Source: Toxoplasma gondii ME49
Lineage: Eukaryota > Apicomplexa > Conoidasida > Eucoccidiorida > Sarcocystidae
Assembly: GCF_000006565.2 (NCBI RefSeq)
Contig: NC_031477.1
Coordinates: 3,678,137 to 3,742,136, forward strand
DNA: 64,000 nucleotides
Reading direction: 5' to 3'
Below are positions 24,701-34,890 of this stretch, piece by piece. The notes under the pieces are model-generated. The model saw only the letters and a list, made by a program, of their open reading frames with translations, was not told the DNA's origin and searched no databases. A program made the translations under genes and the position numbers. Position 1 is the stretch's first letter, and each line of letters opens with the position of its first letter.

Positions 24701-26479
24701 CATGTCCTCGCAGTCGTCCTCGACGTTGTTTGACGACCCGCTGCTGTCCGGAGCCGGTCTTGTTGAAAGCGAAGCAGGACGCAGAGATGCTCGGCCTCCA
24801 CTTTGCGTCTCTTCTCCACTTTGTCTCCCCTCTTCGCGTCTGCACACCGGACAGAGCCGCACTCGCTGCAGAGGTCGGTCGCTCCCTTCCGGCGGCTCTG
24901 GTGACACCCCCGAGACGGAGGGAAAGGCGCGGAGGCGGTACAGAGCCTCGTTTCGGCAAGAAAAGAGTACCTCGATGAGAGACGAGAGGCGCGAGACTGA
25001 CACCCAAAACGCTCCAGGCACAGAAGTTATTGTTTTATCCTCCACATCACACGAAGTAGAGACACCGACAGACGACGAAGGGCTGCTCGGATCTGCCGCG
25101 TTGTCGGGAAGCAACAGAAGCGTCGCGAAGGCCTGGAGCGCGGTGCGCGAAGAGAGCAGCGGCGCCGCCAGACTCTGCAGGGTATACGTATACAGCATCT
25201 GGAGCAGGAGCGCCTCGTCTTCTCGCGCTTGGTTCAGAATCGCCCGGCAGTCTCCGACCAAATCGGAGACTGTTCCCCAGCACCCAGCGCGCTCGCCGCT
25301 CTCCAGCATCCCAGACAGGCCTTCACGCGTTTTATGCAGATGAGACTGTCGACTGCAAACGCGTCTCTGGATCGCGTCGAGTGTCTCGGCCAGGTTCCGC
25401 TGCTGCGCCGGCAGATCTACACAGAGGAGGCGGAAGGCGCGGAGGAAAGAGGCCTCGCGGATGAACCGCCAGAAACGCGAGGTAGTGCCCAGCTGCAATT
25501 GCATGCCCTGAAGGAGCCTCTGGAGAGGCTGCGGACGCGTCCCTGAATCAAGCGTCCGTCTCCCTTCGACGCCCTTCTGTCTCCTCGGACCTAGGGCGGA
25601 AGCGAGGGTAGGAGGAGCAGACGCGGGAGACAGGCAGGTCGAGTCGCGAGATTCTCGCCTCCAGGCATCGCCGTCAAACGTCGTCTGCTGTGGAAGCAGA
25701 CCCGAGCGTGAAGGCCGAGGCGGTCGTCCGTCTTCGTCGATCCAACTGTCAAGGGGTGTCGCTTCGAGGAAAAATGAGTCTGTCACGGCTCCTTCTTCCG
25801 CTTCTCGTTTCCGAAACGCGTTTGAGAAGCGAGAAGAAGAGGTCCCTCCGTCTTCTCCTTCTTCTCTTCTGGAGCTTCTCGGTGCACTCTCTCCATGCGC
25901 TCTGCGCTCGCTCCCCCCTCCTCGCCTGCACGTCTCTCCGGCGGAGGCCGCATCCTGTGGCGCACCGCCATGGATGTCTCCTCGGTCTCTCCGAGCCGGC
26001 GAGAGTCGAGCTCTCTCTGGCGAGAGCTGCTCCTCCGCCTCTCCACCTTCTCGGTCTTCTTCGCGGCTGCAGAGGTCCTGGAAGATGGCGCAGACGCGCG
26101 ACGCATGTCTGTCTAGGTCGCTGGCAGCTTCGATCATGGCCTGCAGCGAGGCCGTCGAGTGCAGAAAGGAGAGGTACCGGAGGCCTATCAAGTTCCGCAG
26201 CTCTTCTGCCCTCGACGCCTGCTGCAGCGTCAAAGTTGTCAGAACCTTCTGGACATTGCTCACTGTCGCCGAATCCGCCGCAGTTCCGTCGGCGCCGGAC
26301 GCGAAGAGTCCCTCCACGACGGAGATGGGCGAAGGCGACATGAGCAGGACAGCGAGCAAATCGAGAGTCTCCCTCGGAGCAACTGCGGGCAACGAGTTCT
26401 CCTCTGAAGGCGCTGCAGACGTCACACCCTCAGCTAGCGAAGCCGAACGCAAACGCACCGACGCGGCGACCGCCGCCAT
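18704..26479 (-). CDS. COG1: Conserved oligomeric Golgi complex subunit 1 (COG1-like)
   Basis: COG1 belongs to the octameric COG tether, which captures retrograde vesicles at the Golgi. Exons in transcript order: 26479-24038, 23562-23166, 22628-21501, 20988-20853, 20418-19738, 19521-19343, 18870-18704. They total 5130 nt (1710 codons) with phase kept at each junction; the stop lies downstream, probably in the exon at 17191-17844. Residues about 35-130 carry the COG1/Vps51-type N-terminal helix, with the AEELRNLIGLRYLSFL segment comparable to the KxEELRxMVGERYRDLI block of animal COG1. Long Ser, Glu and Arg-rich insertions make the protein about twice the animal length. Exon 6 contains a conserved-looking FDPPPLQLLPPRERFQLLP segment. 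COG1 is the best match; a related helical tether (Vps51 family) is the alternative. Confidence 0.72.
19170..19232. repeat. (TA)n microsatellites
   Basis: Two TA tracts at about 19177-19199 and 19212-19230, within COG1 intron 6. They are the last (TA)n tracts before a stretch of about 17 kb that has none. Confidence 0.9.
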
Positions 26480-28172
26480 GGCTCACGCCCGAGCGAAACA
26501 GGGAGGAGCAGGGTGGGGCTCCCGAAGCGCGACAAACGCGAGGGAAAAGTCTGGAAGGCAGACAGCGGATAGGGAGACGCAGGCAGGAAGACGCAAGGGT
26601 CTTCAGGCGTGAAAAGGCGGTGGAAACGAGGGACGCACAGAGGCGAAAACGTCACACCGACCTGAGAAGAAAGAGAGCCCACGAGAGAGGCAGGCGCGGG
26701 CGTGCGAGACACAAGTAGGGATAATGTGTTTGCCTTCTCTCCTCAGTTGCTCGCCAGTCGAGGAACAGGCAAACGCGCAAACGTCGGAAGAAAAATCGGA
26801 ACCATCTTTCCTGTGTCCGCTTCTCTTCATAAAGTCAAAGTGAAGGACTCAGCCTCTCGTCGTCGGGACCCGCGCGAGTCGCAAAGGGGGGGAAAGCCAA
26901 AGTGAGAAGCCGGACGGCAGGGGAAGAGAAAACGCGGAACGAAAGGGAGAGAAAAACGCCTGCAGGATGTCCGCCTGAAGGCAGAGGGGACAAAGTCTTG
27001 GCAACCGAGAGATTTTGGAGACGGGCATGTGCTGTGGCACTCCGAGGACAGCTGAACAGTCGCGTTCTTCGGAGTCAGGGTCATAGATTCCAACGACAAA
27101 AAAGGAATCCTGGGAGTCAAAGAGTAAGCGAACTCTTCATTACCCTCAGGAAATAATCCACGGAGCGAGAACACGGGTACATCCGCGGGAAAAGAACCAC
27201 CATACTGAGTTCACACCCAGATTTCCCCGTGTCGTGTGGCGAGGAAATCGGACACACGCTTTAGCGAGGATGGTTCCTCGCATTCGCACACATGTTGGTG
27301 AAACAAGGGTTTCTTCGCTTCTCGAGAAGGACGGTATAAGGTGGTCGTCACATTGGTTTAGCTAGGGGGGGACAGTCTGGTGTCTTGCGAGAAACTTGCC
27401 GCCAGCTGGGGGCTGACACAGACATTGGCAGGCAATGGGACAGGGGAAGTCGAGAAAAACGAGGGGAAGATGTCGTAGTGTTCCGACAGCTAATGGCCAA
27501 GTTGGCGCTGGAGACGGAGAATCTCAAGAACAAGACGGATTCTGAGCATTCGATTCCTACAGTCACCTTCAGCTGCCGCTAACGGTGGTTGCCCGATAAC
27601 ATAATTCCTTGCATGTGACGAATGATTGCATGCAGCAAAGGGAAACGGAGTCGAGAAAGGAACGAAAGAGCGCACTTGATGCTAGGAAAAATGAGAGTTC
27701 TTATAACTGAGGGCTCTAGGAACATGGTTTCGAAGGCGCAAGTTGGCTGGTATTTGTTGTGTGAAAGAGAGGAGCGGTGGAAACACCACAGAAGTCGCGT
27801 TCATACCTTCTTACTGCGACTGGATTAGAGGCTCAACGCTTGTCCGTGCCCCAAAAAAACAAACAGAGAACTCGGGAAATAAACACTGAACGTTGTCTTG
27901 TTTGAGACAGTGGAAGGCGGCATCAGGTCCACTTCGATATTCCTGAATGAGTTGCGATCACACGATACACAGCGGCTCTCCTGGCGCTTCCTGTCTCTTG
28001 ATGAGAATCCTATTTTTGGAATGAGCATGTCTTGAGAACTATGGAAGTCACGAACTGGATGAGCTGGGTGTTTTGCGTTATCATAGTTTCTGGGTTATGA
28101 ATGCCCCTCCAAGTGACATTCACACCGTGCCCAGTGCTTCGTGCAGATAGTCCGCACACCACCACCGCACTG
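26480..28172. other. COG1 upstream region and spacer
   Basis: The part next to 26479 should be the COG1 promoter and 5' leader. Purine-rich + strand sequence continues to about 27000, comparable to leaders of other minus-strand genes in the window. A 65-codon frame at 27385-27582 (+) ends in a Leu/Lys-rich stretch, but there is no start context or family support. Nothing else is seen. Confidence 0.55.
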
Positions 28173-28238
28173 GACTGCTGAAGACAGCTAAAAGGTTGTA
28201 TGTCGATATCCTACAACTTTAAGGTTATTCCACATCGG
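28173..28238 (+). repeat. Left arm of a diverged inverted-repeat pair
   Basis: About 66 bases that match the reverse complement of 32972-33038 at roughly 80 percent, including the exact blocks AAGACAGCT, ATATCCTAC and AAGGTTATTCCACATCGG. The arms flank about 4.7 kb. No target-site duplication was found at the outer ends. Confidence 0.75.
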
Positions 28239-29659
28239 TTATGTTATAGGCGTAACACAACCATTCAAAATTGTGTAGAGATGTGCAACAGACCTGCAAT
28301 GTTCACGAACCTAGATTCAGTGTCCAGGACGACCTGGCGCTTAATAACGATTCCATCTTCCAGCATCCAAATAAACTACATATCAGAACGAGCGCATCTA
28401 AATAGGCATACCACTCGTCACGTAACAAAAATACATGGCTCTATATGAGTAACTCAAAGTACGTATTCTGCATTCGGTAGTGGTCTTGGTTGGACACCTC
28501 TAGCTAAAGTCTAACGATCGGGTACGGCACTTGAAGCAGCATAGGTATCACATCTTTGTGTTTACCTGCTGTGTCCGTCAGACCACCACCTCCGGTAGGA
28601 AGTACTCTGTGTTGGTGCAAGTCACTTGTTTCGGGAGGTTGAAGTCGTTCACATTCAGCACGGTAGAGTACGCGCCCAGTACAGGAATTGATTAGGGCAG
28701 GTACGTGATCTGACGATCTCAGAACTGTGACATTGACCTACGCTGAATTGACTGCGAGGACCAAAGTGTAACCTTGTCAGTCATCCAGGGACTGCACAGA
28801 GACGTGGTTTCGGAAGCAAGCGATTAAAAGTGCAGCAGCTTAAGCCTCGGTCAGTTTGCGTGGTCAAAGCGTGAAGGGAAAGGATACCATGAAGCTATTC
28901 CAGCTGTCATCCATTTGCTAAGGGAGACATATGGCGTTATGCGAAATTTATGGAAAAAACTCAACTAAGCTTGTCCGATACAAGACCAAAGTCCCCTGTT
29001 TGCTGAAGAAGGGCGAGAGGCACGCGTAGTAGCAATGAAGGAAATGGGTGTGATGAACCCATTGACTGCGGTACGAAGCTTTGTCACCAGTGAAAGTGTC
29101 CGGCAGTCGCGTCACTGGGAGACAAGTTGTCGGCGAACTGGATATGGGCGTGTTCGTCTCCCATGAACCTTTGTGCAGTGGGTCAGAAGAACTCAAACCA
29201 GACTACGCAAAGCTGGAAGCGGTGCAAGAAGACACAAGCGTCTTAAGACTCAGGTGTTTTCGCAAGTGGGGAAAAGCCGGGAGTCTGTTCAGATGACCTT
29301 CGGAAGGAGCACAAGGATGTGGCTGACCGGCGCATCCACGTCATCTACTGGCACTCATCCTGCGTTCGAAAAATTTGTGCACAAACAATTAAACGATCAA
29401 AAGATGTGTGGCGGTTGATGTTGTTGCGGATGGTGGCGTTCTTCTTTCGACTGTCTGGTCACAAACACAAAAACGGATTTCAGCTGATAACACCAGAACC
29501 GTAAGTAGCCGCCTGCTTTGGCGGCGGCTTTGGAGTCTGAGTGGTATCAGACAGCAACAAAACCACTTGTACCGGTTCGGCTTACTAGAAATCAACCCAA
29601 AGACAACTACTTCATGCAGGGCACACAACAGTGAAGTAATTTGGTGTTCGCCGTTCAGT
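28239..29659. other. Gene-poor unique sequence
   Basis: Every frame is short. There are no microsatellites and no polypurine leader signature, and composition is more even than in the coding parts. A + frame near 29081-29296 was considered as a mobile-element relic but cannot be supported. Confidence 0.5.
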
Positions 29660-29729
29660 CAGTGGTGCTCTGGTACATTTCACAAACGCCCGAAGGAATC
29701 GTGCTGGTACGCCTCCTGTGAATGACTCC
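29660..29729 (+). repeat. Direct repeat, copy A
   Basis: A 70-base unit about 91 percent identical to 30027-30096 in the same orientation, with only about six substitutions and no gaps. It includes the exact core CGCCCGAAGGAATCGTG. Confidence 0.9.
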
Positions 29730-30026
29730 GCCTTTCGGCCCCGATTGCGTGATTCGCATCGCACCTTTCTTTCGAAGAGATGACTCGCATCACTGGACAT
29801 TTTCCGACTTAACTCGGCGCCTTCCTTCTCAAAAATGAGCTTCGGGGGCCGTCTCGCTATGTGATCTGCGAGAGCCTCTCGTCGCCTTTGCTCCTGGAAA
29901 CAGGGAGCTGTGCAAAGTGCCGGGTACTCAATTAACAGCGCTTGCCTCAATGCAGCTGAAATCTGACTGGCGAATCGAGCAGTTTATTGTAGGAGAACCT
30001 GCCTCTGGTCGGGCTCGGAATATGTG

Positions 30027-30096
30027 CAGTGGTGCTTTGGTACGTTTCTCACACGCCCGAAGGAATCGTGTTGGTACGTCTCCTGTGAATGACTCC
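30027..30096 (+). repeat. Direct repeat, copy B
   Basis: Second copy of the 70-base unit at 29660-29729, 367 bases downstream. Sequence on either side of the two copies does not match, so this is a bounded unit and not the edge of a longer duplication. Confidence 0.9.
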
Positions 30097-30416
30097 TCCC
30101 CGAAAAAGTGGATTTCCAACGAAAGAGCGAGGCATTTGCTGGTGGTATTTTGCCATGAACGTGTGCTAAATTGGCAAAGGTCGAAGCCGGCATCGTATCG
30201 TGAAGCTTGTTTGGTGTGGACCCGGAGTCGGAGTGTTGGGTCACCTACAACGGCAGCGCGGTGGCCAGGAGATTCGTAGAAAAAAAACAGGGACCGCAGA
30301 AGGAACAGAGACCAGCAACAACGTGTAAGAGGCAACAAACGGATATTCAGGAAATATCTTACCATCCATAGACATTTGGTGTAGTTCCTCAGATGATACG
30401 CGAGAAACAATTTAAT

Positions 30417-30499
30417 GCACGAAGTGGGATTTGAACCCACGCGGACTACTGTCCACCAGAACTTGAGTCTGGCGCCTTAGACCACTCGGCCATCCGTGC
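30417..30499 (-). tRNA. tRNA-Leu (anticodon CAA)
   Basis: The 83-nt minus-strand sequence folds as a class II tRNA. The acceptor arms GCACGGA and TTCGTGC pair over seven positions with one G-U. The D arm contains GGCCGAGTGGTCTAAGGC (A box), the anticodon stem CCAGA/TCTGG encloses the loop CTCAAGT with anticodon CAA at its centre, a long variable arm follows, and the T arm has GGGTTCAAATCCC (B box). It reads UUG leucine codons. There is no intron in the anticodon loop. Only short T runs (TTGTTT) follow the 3' end, so the Pol III terminator is weak. CCA is not encoded, as expected for a nuclear gene. Confidence 0.97.
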
Positions 30500-31159
30500 G
30501 GAAACCAGCGTCGGTACACTTAGCACAACTGAAACAGATTTTTCGTCACACATAAAACACGACTGAATTCCACCGAAAAGCTCCTGCATGGGTCTCTGTG
30601 TTTGTCTGCAAACGGCGGTACATCAGCGACCCTCTGAATCTGGTTCCGTTCATTCTCGACGTTTTCTATAGATTGCCAGGAAACTAAGTGAGTGTGAATG
30701 ACGCCAGAAAAAACGGCCGTCCCGTTTTCATGGCTGCCTGCGGACACGTCGACTGCCATGCAATCACCGTGATGTGCTACAGGAGTGTTTTGAGGTGCTG
30801 GAATTTCGGTGTGTTGGAATGAGGACGCCGCGTAGCTCTGTGAATCACTCCTTTACTGCAGATGCGAGTGTACATCGGCAGTGTTTTCGTCGAATTGCCA
30901 CGGCTGTGACCCGCTCGCACCCCGTGGGGGGAAACTTGAAGCGTATTGCAGTGTTGTGAGTTCTTCCCCGAGCTGATCTTCCGGAGGAAATTTGATTCTG
31001 AGTCCTCAGTGCAGATGAGCGGACACATGACTCTCCTGAGCATATTCTCGTAACTAGCGACACATTTTTTGTGTGTGCTTGCACAGTTGTACGCTTTACT
31101 GAACTCTCGAGCCGTTTTGTTTCTGCCCGCTCTTCCTCGCTTTTCTGTACTTTCTAAGA
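30500..31159. other. Spacer between tRNA-Leu and the small membrane-protein gene
   Basis: Nothing is recognisable. Both strands have only short frames. The last 80 bases before 31160 are pyrimidine-rich and could be the leader of the small gene. Confidence 0.5.
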
Positions 31160-31423
31160 ATGCAGCGACGATCAACTAAGAATCGCGGATTTTCCGCAGC
31201 AGTCGGAGACGAAGGCAGGACTGGAGTTTCTGAGGCGAGTTCACCGCCGCTGATCATGAGAGAAAGAGTCGGTCTTATGCAAATGGAAGTGGCGTACGAA
31301 CCAGGAATGTTTCGCTGTCTAGGCATCCCCGTGAAAGCCACTCATGTCATGGCTTTCCTCCTCTTCGCAGTCGTTATGTTGTGGATTGTGAACACAAGAC
31401 TCGCTGGCACCCGAATTGAGTGA
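31160..31423 (+). CDS. Small predicted single-pass membrane protein
   Basis: An 87-aa frame from ATG 31160 (context AAGAATG, purine at -3) to TGA. Residues 1-35 are basic and Ser-rich. Residues 36-60 carry a Met/Val stretch ending GMFRCLGIPVKA. Residues 62-77 (HVMAFLLFAVVMLWIV) form one hydrophobic helix, followed by a short basic tail. This layout is common in small subunits of mitochondrial inner-membrane complexes and in tail-anchored proteins, but I do not recognise the family. Start alternatives are Met33 and Met40. It stands alone in a gene-poor stretch and on codon content is the only convincing protein frame between COG1 and CLC. An upstream non-coding exon cannot be ruled out. Confidence 0.55.
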   Translation: MQRRSTKNRGFSAAVGDEGRTGVSEASSPPLIMRERVGLMQMEVAYEPGMFRCLGIPVKATHVMAFLLFAVVMLWIVNTRLAGTRIE

Positions 31424-32971
31424 ACAAACCGGTGTGAGTCAACTGTTTCACTTGCTCATAAAAGAAAACCACAGGGGGTCCAGAGGTCAATCTCCCATTG
31501 TTCTTGTGGAGGCACTCTTTCTTGAGAGATGCTATGGCAGTGACATGCTCCATCATGCCAATTTTTGGTCGTCTCTGCAATGATAGACACAGTGGTAGTT
31601 GCAGAGCCCGATGGTTGGATTCAGCCAATCAGCAGCTCTCTAGCTATTCAGGGTAGTTTTCACCTGACGATAATATCGCATGAAAGATAGCGGCAATAAC
31701 CGGTACTGGCGTGCACTGAACAGAGTAGACACTCTCTGTTCTCTAGCGGGAAGGCAAGCAAACAGCAGAATCTGCCTTTCATAGTCGTATGGTTTCTGTT
31801 TGCTATGCCACTACACTGCCATGCATGAATGCACAGTCACTGGTAGAGCCTGCGACTCCTTTCGGCTCACTCCACGTACGATTATTGTCTCGTGTGCTTG
31901 GTAGTCCTTTGTTATATCACCAACATCCTGCTCTCGCAGTCTTGTTTCCATGTCAGTGAATAAGTTCCACACTGACGGCTTAGCCGACAGATATCACTGT
32001 AAGCATGACCACCAATGGTGACGCAGGAGTGGTGCCTGCGCCACAGACAATTGCGAGGCCTCTCAAGCTTGTCTGGCAACTAACTGATGGTTAAAAAGTC
32101 AATGCTTAGCCAGCAAGTTCGCATGCAACAAATGTAACTGAGTCTCAACGTCAAGGACGCTTGTTATCAGTATGTGGCACAGAACACCGGCACTGGCAGT
32201 GCCATGATACAATGCACGCTCTCCAAGTACCCTTAATCCAGTAATACTAGGCACGCTATCACACCGTTCATCATTACGAAATCAATCACGACAGACTGAT
32301 ATCGACCTACACTCCACGGTAGGAGTCGAAACAGCGTGACCCGATGGGAACTGTTGCTTGCTCGGTTTTGTTCGACCAAAGAAACCTGTGATTCAAATAA
32401 CCTGTGTGTTATAGTTGTTTCCGTCCGAAGGTTATCCAGTGAAAGTTATTCCCCATGGTGCTATTGTTAGGTAGATCGCCGTCTCTATTCCAAACTGTGT
32501 CACTCCTATACAGAGGCGTCGTCTTTCCACTGGCTTGCAGCCGTGGCGGCTCTCAGACCTTGTGCGATCCTTTACAGCATCGATAGTATCTTGTACCATC
32601 TCCTTTTTTTCGTCTTCGCGTAAAATTATCGCGCTAAGCACAGCCGACGAATGACGGAAAAGTGAGCTCAGGTGCTACCGCGAGCCCACGGGTTTCGCTG
32701 GTGGATGGAACCACGCCAGTCTGATACATCCGCCACGTCTGGCATGCCAAATGCAAAGACGTGAATCCCTTGCACAAATCCATACTGGACGCAGGGATGA
32801 AATTCGTCCACTAAAAACGCTCCCAAGCGTGTTAGCTTCACAGAGCCGTATATGTATTCGGACGCCGGCTTTGCATCCGCAGTTCTGACATCCTCCGTCG
32901 CACCCGATCCCTTTGAAACAACGCTGAGCTATCCTGACTCACCCATCACTAAGTTCCTTTGTGGTGATGAC
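31424..32971. other. Gene-poor unique sequence
   Basis: Only short frames; no microsatellites, RNA gene or family resemblance seen. The longest minus frame (32432-32641, 69 codons) has no support. Confidence 0.5.
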
Positions 32972-33038
32972 CCGATGTGGAATAACCTTTATGTCGTAGG
33001 ATATTGACATCCGACACTCTCAGCTGTCTTAAGCAGTC
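32972..33038 (-). repeat. Right arm of a diverged inverted-repeat pair
   Basis: About 67 bases whose reverse complement matches 28173-28238. The arms face each other, as terminal repeats of an old element would, but they are diverged and no encoded transposase was found between them. Confidence 0.75.
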
Positions 33039-34890
33039 TACGGGACGTGGCGTACAGCAATAGGGATCTAGATAGATCTACGGATACCGGTGCATTTAAC
33101 GATATTGAGAGATGCAAGGACACTGATACATATAACGATGTAGATCCACACGGGATACGGGCAGATCCAAGGATTCAGACAGTCCGCGAATTAAGGTGCC
33201 CCTGATTATGACCACGGTCTGAACGCATCGGACTTAAGAACGAAGTGACCCTTTTTGGAACTGCAGGGAGAATGGAGACGAGATGCATGGGCTGGTAGAC
33301 GTGAAAACTTCCTGTGTTACCGAGGGGAGCTCAGTAGTTTTTTGAGGCTTGCCAGATGTCACTCACGTACCCCAGCGCGGCCGACTTTTCTGCGTTCTGG
33401 TCTGACCCTAAAGTAGACGATGTTAACGAAATCCCGCGAGCTCATTGTAGTCGGCGTCAGCATTCTTCCATCCCTTTTACGTTCAGACACACACATTGTG
33501 TTACCTCCACTTCCTTTTCCCCTTACATGCATCCTTTGGTGCTTCTCCAGAACCTAGGAATTGCCACCATCCGAAAACGCCTCCAAAGTACGCACCCGTA
33601 GATGCACGCCGGTGCAGTGTAAATGCACCATGACCCACAGTAGAGCGTCTGTTCCAGTTAAGAGAAACCCAGCCTGCAAAATCGCATCGATCTCTTATCG
33701 GTGTCTTTGCTGATCCAAAAGTTTTTTTTGCTGCTGAGCAGTGTCTCCTGCTGGCGCCGGATCGCCGTCCGTTAGGCGCACATCGCTACAGCGTAAGAGT
33801 GCATGCAGAGTCGATACTGGGCACGACGAACAGAAGCGGCTAGAAAATCGTTTTTGTGGTCTGGAAATTCCCAAGCCCATTCACTGCTTTTTAAGGGTCT
33901 CTGGAGATGAACGCTCCAATGAGCCTGTTTCTTCCAAGTCGAGAATGAACGGTGTTTGTCGTTTGGAACCCGTGGTGGCCTGTTCGCAGCCGCAGGCGTC
34001 GGAATGCAAGTGCACATCTAGCTACCTCTCCGGCACCGTCCAGCGTTCCCCTTTCAACCGACTGCTGCGATTTGGAGAGAAAGCCCTGACCGAAAAGGGA
34101 ATTTCAACGACGTAACACAATGTCTTCTTTGTCGGCGAGACCCCTCGCGTGCCTGACCATGAGTCCATGGCAATCGTGACTGCAGGGACTTTGAGGCCGC
34201 CGTGACCCGAACGTGAGAGATACCTTCCATTCTTACGTTCCGAGAACTGACGGTGAGGCACAAACTTTCTGTGGAACACGATGTCTTGAACGAAACCCCA
34301 CCATCCTTTTTGCTAGAGTGCTTCTTCGGAGAAGTTCCAGGGGTCTCAAAGACTCTTCTGTTCCGGCTCCAATTCACATCTTACCAACACATGCAGGAGT
34401 CTGCAGCTCTCCTCACCGACTCTCGAGCTCGACTCTCGGTTCTGTGACGCCCACGACAGTGTCGTCTGAGGGGAACAACAAAAATATTTACTTTACCAGA
34501 TCGTCTGCGCGTTGGCAAGGACGTTCTTCCGCGCCGTGGTCCTCCGTTTTGCTGTCTGCTTGAAAATGCATTTTGAAGCAGTTCCACCCTTCATACTCCA
34601 GTGCCGGTTTTTCAGTGCGGGAGTTGAAGGATGCATAGCTAAGGAACGCTAGGCCTGACTTTGTAGTGGCGACGCGGAAATCTGCTGTCGCAGATGGAGA
34701 CAGCGATGCCCTCTTTCGCATACCATTTGCCGTCTGCATCTCCAATTCCTCGGCTCCTCGGCGATGTATGCACCTGGATGCGCTTCAGAGCCTGTGCCTC
34801 TTGCCCAACCGCTTAGCGCGACGTTCGCTGCAAACCAGCGGGGACGCGGAAGAAGAGACGAGACAAGACAGAAGAAGCGGAGATGTGAAG
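33039..34890. other. Spacer and CLC upstream region
   Basis: No supportable gene. A 124-codon + frame at 33741-34115 begins at GTG and lacks family features. The last few hundred bases should be the CLC promoter and leader. The frame of CLC exon 1 stays open leftwards to 34666, with another in-frame ATG at 34768. Confidence 0.5.

Noticed and set aside
29081..29296. Possible retroelement fragment (KPDYAKLEAV-like segment)
   Set aside because: The resemblance to a reverse-transcriptase/RNase H spacer is a few residues only, and no flanking domain or repeat supports it.
28239..32971. CRISPR array, rRNA or snRNA genes in the gene-poor island
   Set aside because: No regularly spaced repeats, rRNA core motifs or Sm-site stem-loops were seen; only the tRNA-Leu is recognisable.
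33741..34115. 124-codon plus frame upstream of CLC
   Set aside because: It starts at GTG, has scattered Cys and Arg without domain features and no leader signature.
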